Source: Chenopodium formosanum (lineage: Eukaryota > Streptophyta > Magnoliopsida > Caryophyllales > Amaranthaceae). Taken from it: 64,000 nt of DNA. A model generated the notes under the pieces. It made no database searches, was not told where the DNA came from, and saw nothing but the letters and a program-made list of their open reading frames with translations. Of this stretch, positions 59,500 to 64,000 are shown in pieces (position 1 is the stretch's first letter; every line of letters begins with the position of its first letter). The translations under genes were made by a program, and so were the position numbers. The stretch is from positions 32,549,001 through 32,613,000 of the forward strand of contig CM044877.1 in assembly GCA_024500155.1 (NCBI GenBank), in the 5' to 3' direction.

Positions 59500-60042
59500 C
59501 GCCGTGACACGGTCAAGCTACGCCACGACACGGTGATCTGGTACCGTGTCACGGAGTTTAAATCCCGTGTCACGGTGATTCCAGGAGTGACGGAGCTCCG
59601 ATCAATAGCAACGACCTCTGAACAGCAGCGCAGCAACGAATAGCAGCAAGCAGTAGAAAAAAAAAAGAGAAAAACCTGCAAAATCGCCGCGTCACGGGTG
59701 GAACTCCGTGTGACGGGAAAAGCAGTCGTACGCCGGTGACCAGCTGCCGTGGCATGGGAATCTGGGCAGCTTAAATTGGAAAATGGATATGATAAGTGCG
59801 AGCAAGAGAAGAAATGGGGAATGAGAAAAATGGGGCCAATGTCTGATATTTAAAGCCAAAAAATGACCGTTACACGACCCCGTTACCGTTCCACGTTTCC
59901 CGTTACTGAGTAACGATTTTCAGACACGTGGTACGGGGCGCGTGGAATTTTTGTACCAAAAGGAATCTCGTGACACGGGAATTCCTCCCGTCTGACGGCA
60001 AATGGCCACCGTGTCGCGGGATTAATCCACGTGGCACGGAGT
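59500..60042 (-). promoter_or_regulatory. Candidate promoter and leader of antisense gene 2
   Basis: CCGTGTCACGG-type clusters lie at 60042-59878, then a TATA-like TTTAAATAT (59855-59845). Two further clusters (59760-59685, 59578-59500) lie in what would be the 5' UTR exon. Inferred from arrangement only. Confidence 0.5.
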
Positions 60043-60337
60043 TCAGGCTTCTGTCCTACACACTTTTTGAAGCTGGCAGCGAATATTCCTGGCATTTTGA
60101 CCAAAGTTAAATGATTTTCCGCACAAATTGGATAGTTAATTTTTCAGTAAAATTACGCGGAAAATTCTAACTGACGTTTAAAGGGTATCAAAATTACTAT
60201 TTTGCTCCTAGGAAGCGTCAAAGTCAATTTTGTCGATATTTTAAATACCTAATATGGTCGGATAGTTGACTTGAAGGTGTGAATCATCTGTGGCCCACGT
60301 TCGGGGATAATCAAACCATTATACAGTAGTTGTCGGC

Positions 60338-60625
60338 TTTCCTCAAGCATGGAAAGCGTTATCGGTGGATTTTTCTTCAAGTATAGAAAACCGCCAAGTC
60401 GGCTTTCCTCAAGCATGGAAAGCATCATCGGTGGATTTCTTCAAGCATAGAATGACACCAAATTCATACGTCGACTTTCCTAAGGCATGGAAAGTATCAT
60501 CCGGTAGGTTTCTTCAGGCTTAGAAAACTACCAAACTCCTCAGTCGGCTTTCCTCAGGCATGGAAAGCGTTTCAACGAACGTTATCCGGTGGATTCCTTC
60601 AAGCATAGGAAGCTGCCAAACTCAT
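60338..60625 (+). repeat. 3' UTR hairpin tandem repeat of element F
   Basis: About four units of 70-80 bp alternate GGCTTTCCTCAAGCATGGAA and GGATTTCTTCAAGCATAGAA segments. Each segment contains an inverted repeat (CTTTCC...GGAAAG; TTTCT...AGAAA). The array sits at the position of D's unrelated array. Confidence 0.75.
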
Positions 60626-60810
60626 TTGTCACTGATACACTGGTGCCAGATACGTATTCTATCCTTTTACTCTTTTATCTGTGGAATTAACATTTTTCTA
60701 CAGGTATCGGCGTGTACAAAATGATTGAGGATCGCAGAACGTCTTAAATCATTCTCCGTCCCTATCGACTACTTTGACTATCGTTTTCAAAACTGACGTT
60801 TCTACAAACT

Positions 60811-60829
60811 CAGTCAAAGTAGGGGCTTC
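60811..60829 (+). other. Polypurine tract of element F
   Basis: CAGTCAAAGTAGGGGCTTC directly before the 3' LTR. One G is replaced by A relative to D and E. Confidence 0.8.
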
Positions 60830-63429
60830 TATAGACACCTAAAAATGTCTCCCCAAAACCAAACCCGATGATGAACAACCTTTCACCGCCACTATTGGTC
60901 GGGTTCAGTATTTAATCCTAGAGTAATATACACTACAGAGTACTAAACTTTGCAATTTGTATCAGAGAAGGTACTGAACTTTCATTTATATCAAATACAG
61001 TACTGTGACCTTGATTGGAAGTAACTTTTCTGTTAATAACCTGTTTTAGCCGGTTTATTTGATTAAAAAAAAAATTCAACTGTTAGAAAAACACCACGAT
61101 AAACAAAATTTCAAAAATACTCAACAAAATTGGGGAAAAAACCCAAATCTCCCAAAAATTAGAACAAATAACAAAATTTCAGATCTGAACAAATCAAACC
61201 ACCTCCCAATCCCAGAAAAAAAATACATAGAAATTAAATCAGTCAAAAAAACCCAAAAGCAACACCATTCAATTTAGGCTTAACAAACGAAGAAGCTCTA
61301 ACTTGATAATTCACATCCCGGATCTGAAATTAATCAAGCAAAAATCAATAAGTCATATGCCTCAAACTCTTCTCTTTTGCAATAACAGCAAGATCAGAAC
61401 CTCCATCTTTTCTCTTCAATACATGAATCTCTCTCCTTCGTTTCTCTCTACACACATACACCTCTTCCCACCCCACATACACTACCTCCTTCGTCACCAT
61501 CTTCGCCGTCGCCGGCAATTAATTAATTTAAATTTACAAGAATCCATGGGCTCTTCTCGCTATATCTTTACTTTAATTTTTAATTTTCTTTTTTTTTTTT
61601 AGTGTGAAGAAAAAAACGGGGAAGAGTGGAAAGAGAGTAACGTGAGTTTTGCAACTGCCATTTTTGGAACATATTAAAAGTTCGGTACCTTATAGTTAAT
61701 TGTGTCAGAATTTAATTTTTTTTATTATTTTTTTTATTTTGTTGTTAACCGGTTGTTGTAGGTGGAAAAATTTGGTACTCTACCTGGAGTACCTTGCCTG
61801 ATACAAATGAAAGTTCAGTACCTTCTCTGATACAAATTGCAAAGTTTAGTACTCTGTAGTGTATATTACTCTTTAATCCCAAGAGTGCTTAAAAAATCGT
61901 ATTTGATTAAATTCGTATTTTTGAATAGTCCATGGATTAGTCTTGATGTTTGGTAAAAGCATAGTTTTAATTTCAGCCCAAACTTATTATTTAGTTTTAG
62001 CCCAAACCTTTTATTTATCTTATTATTTTAGCCCAAATAACAATAAATCAGAAAAGGCCCGAAATTATTAATCGGCACTTAAAATGCTGAACGAAATTAG
62101 GATTAAAAATGAATTTAGACGGAAAAGCGGACTGAAAATTCCCGCGCCACGGCAGCAGTCCACCGTGTCACGGGAAACTTTCCCGTCTGACGGTGGGATT
62201 TCCCGTTACACGGGAAACATGCTGTGACACGGGAATTTCCGTGTCCTTTCCGCGTAAACCCTTAATGCATTTTCTCCACCGTTTACTAAATATTTCCCGC
62301 GTCACACAAAATTTGCACCGTGTCACGAAAATGTTTCCCGTCTGACAGTGGGATTTCCCGTGTCACGGTACAGTTTTCCGTGTCGCAGGATACTTTTTTA
62401 GGGTTTTTATCATTTTAGGGTTCCGTGTGTTCCCTCAGCACATTTTTTCTATAAATACCCCCTCATTTCTGATGTACGGGTCATCAATTAATTCTCTATT
62501 TTTCTCTCTTCTATGCTCTACTAAACACTAGCCTACCCTTATTCTTTCAAAATTCCTTCTTCAAGTACTCCAAGGAGTCTATACTTTGCTCGTGGTTCTG
62601 TCCTTAAGCCAAGGCGTGAAAGGTAGAACTGTTTAAGGGTTTGGCCCCAAATCAATTCTATTTAATTTAATTTATTTATTGTTTTATTATTATTTCCTTG
62701 AAGTTACTAACTCGTTTATTATTTTGTAGTTGCAAACAAACAGAATCAAAGTAAAAATTATGCTCTTTTTATTTCTATTATTTTTCTAACGATTTTGTAT
62801 TGTTAGAATTATTGTTAAATTGCTTCCAATATTAATGTTTATTCTTTTATTTATTGATCACTATATTGCATGTTTAAAGGGAATATGTAATTGAAAATCA
62901 CGACTAATAAGATAATTTGGACAACCGGTTTAGGTTCCTTTTAATCTTGTTGTTTAATTCAAGTGATCACAAATATTTTAGAATTATATGTTGCATTAAT
63001 ATTCAACCAATTTAGCTTAATAATAGTTTGGAGCAAATTGAATTTTTGTTTGTATGCCTTTGAGATCGCAGGAATCATTTTTCACTTTAAGAATCGAGTA
63101 GAGGCCAATACGGGCGAATGTGACTCCATGACTCACTTCGTACCATCATCCCCGATCCTCCTTTTGTGGTTTCGAACCATATGGAGTTAGTAATCTCATG
63201 GATTATGAATGGGGTGTAACCATCACTGGTCAATCGTTGTTGCCTATCGTTGTCCCTTATCGTGGTTGCCTTTTTATGATCCGTGAACGGTTTACAAGTT
63301 CCTTAAAAACTTGTTGGCGGCTCCCTACTTTATTTGTCCCTAATCGTATTGTTTCAATTCCCACTTCCTATGAGTGCCAAGCATATTCATCACATGCTTT
63401 AACATAGGCGCACTTCGAGCGACGCTACA
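60830..63429 (+). repeat. 3' LTR of element F with a MITE insertion
   Basis: It starts TATAGACACC (canonical TGTAGACACC, one G-to-A change) and ends GACGCTACA. It contains the nested element 60921-61871, the palindrome cluster (62150-62400), TTTCCCGC (62293-62300), a TATA box (62449-62458) and the U5 hairpin (about 63294). The two F LTRs are highly similar over the shared 1.3 kb. Confidence 0.88.
60921..61871. mobile_element. Mutator-like non-autonomous element (951 bp)
   Basis: Terminal inverted repeats of about 72 bp, starting GAGTAATATACACTACAGAG, differ at one or two positions. They are flanked by TTTAATCCTA (60911-60920) and TTTAATCCCA (61872-61881), a 9-10 bp duplication typical of Mutator-like elements. 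The interior has no transposase; ORFs at 61059-61277 and 61303-61602 are low complexity. Confidence 0.8.
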
Positions 63430-64000
63430 AGCCGTCACGTCTTAGCTCCAGGTGCATTTGCCGGTTGACTCTGGCGATGGCTTTTGAGGACGATGCGACC
63501 ACCCGAGAGAAGCGGGTGCCCATCTTTGCGCATATTTTGCTATCATGGACCTTTTCCCCTGACAAGGGTTGTCGGGTGCTGCTTTACTACCTTCCTGCTC
63601 TGCGCGATCTTCAGCTGATCGGGACTTATGATTGGGCCAGCTTGGCCTACACTGACTTCTTACAGAGGTTGCAAGATTCTTGTCGCCATTGGTCTTACAC
63701 AGGAAACATCTCTCTCTCTAGCTTGTGGAGAGTTGTAGAGGTACGCTTTATCTCTTTAAAAGTTAGCTCTAAACTCTTATTAGCACTTGCTGACATCCTT
63801 CTATCTTTTTAGATTTGGTTCTACGAGTACTTTCCTTCGCTTGCGCCGGTGAGACCATCTCCACGCGAGCTTCCTATTGGCGCCTGTTGGGGAGGTCATT
63901 TCAGTGATCAGGCGGCCACTGCCAATGTCCGAGAGCTGATCCTCTCGGTATGTTCTTTTTTTGAACAGTGACGTCTTTTGTATTGTTTTTGGTAGAACTT
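63430..64000 (+). pseudogene. PMD gene of element E, downstream part
   Basis: Directly after F's 3' LTR an open frame reads through LTLAMAFEDDATTREKRVPI, WTFSPDKGCRVLLYYLPAL and SSLWRVVEV. It aligns with the exon 1 end of F's PMD gene (LSPDKSSRALLCYLPSL). Donor GAG|GTACGC (63740/63741), acceptor TTTTTAG|AT (63812/63813) and exon IWFYEYFPSLAP...ELILS, ending at 63947 before GTATGT, reproduce F's exon 1/2 structure. It runs off the window. Together with 43961-44170 it is one gene split by F. Confidence 0.75.

Larger units (their letters stand above)
44171..63429 (+). mobile_element. Element F: Tat-lineage LTR retrotransposon with antisense genes
   Basis: Order: truncated 5' LTR (44171-45458), tRNA-Arg primer site (45462-45479), leader, gag (46863-48360), protease to integrase (48357-53293), antisense DUF7745-like gene (55426-53929), antisense PMD gene (58758-56215), 3' UTR hairpin array, polypurine tract (60811-60829), 3' LTR (60830-63429). 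The dual RNase H and antisense ORFs between integrase and 3' LTR are Tat-lineage traits. The copy is dead: many stops and three or more frameshifts. The 5' LTR lacks its first kilobase, so no target duplication survives. Confidence 0.88.

Overview
The window is plant nuclear DNA, probably from a eudicot with a large, repeat-rich genome. Almost all of it is transposable elements stacked inside one another. I recognise no ordinary single-copy host gene, and the species cannot be read from the sequence. Long LTRs with TG...CA ends and 5-bp target-site duplications, tRNA-Arg-type primer sites, Helitron ends, a spliced Mutator-like transposase and a LINE 3' end support the plant assignment.

Layout. 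1-4910: Mutator-like element (minus strand) with an apparently intact four-exon transposase, beside a truncated Tat-type LTR (4911-5668). 5669-6522: decayed gag-like coding fragment. About 6660-10925: a candidate terminal-inverted-repeat element holding a 2.5-kb solo LTR (7407-9889, duplication CCGGT) and two head-to-tail Helitrons (10050-10865). 10866-16521: AT-rich sequence with a foldback element and a LINE RNase H fragment. 16522-64000: a nest of related Tat/Ogre-lineage Ty3 elements. LTR A is interrupted by sense LTR B, and B is followed by antisense LTR C. Element D (20316-36595, duplication CAATC) sits inside C. An Athila-like derivative (20583-26267, duplication ATAGG) sits inside D's 3' LTR. 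A second minus-strand Tat element, E, starts at 38105. E carries a solo LTR (40723-43216, duplication GCGCA) and a 19-kb plus-strand Tat element F (44171-63429), and F's 3' LTR carries a Mutator-like MITE (60921-61871). E continues beyond 64000.

How the parts work together. F is the most complete Tat element: LTR, tRNA-Arg primer site, gag, protease, RT, RNase H, archaeal-type second RNase H, integrase, two antisense genes, polypurine tract and LTR, all carrying stops and frameshifts. The antisense genes encode a DUF7745-like protein and a multi-exon plant-mobile-domain (PMD) protein. E carries the same PMD gene antisense to itself, cut in two by F. D keeps only gag, with its zinc-finger module in three copies, and so would depend on other elements for pol.

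The observation I rate highest is a family-specific GC-rich palindromic motif cluster. In F it lies upstream of the LTR TATA box and also upstream of the TATA-like boxes of both antisense genes. Comparable but different palindromes lie upstream of the TATA box in the other LTR families here.
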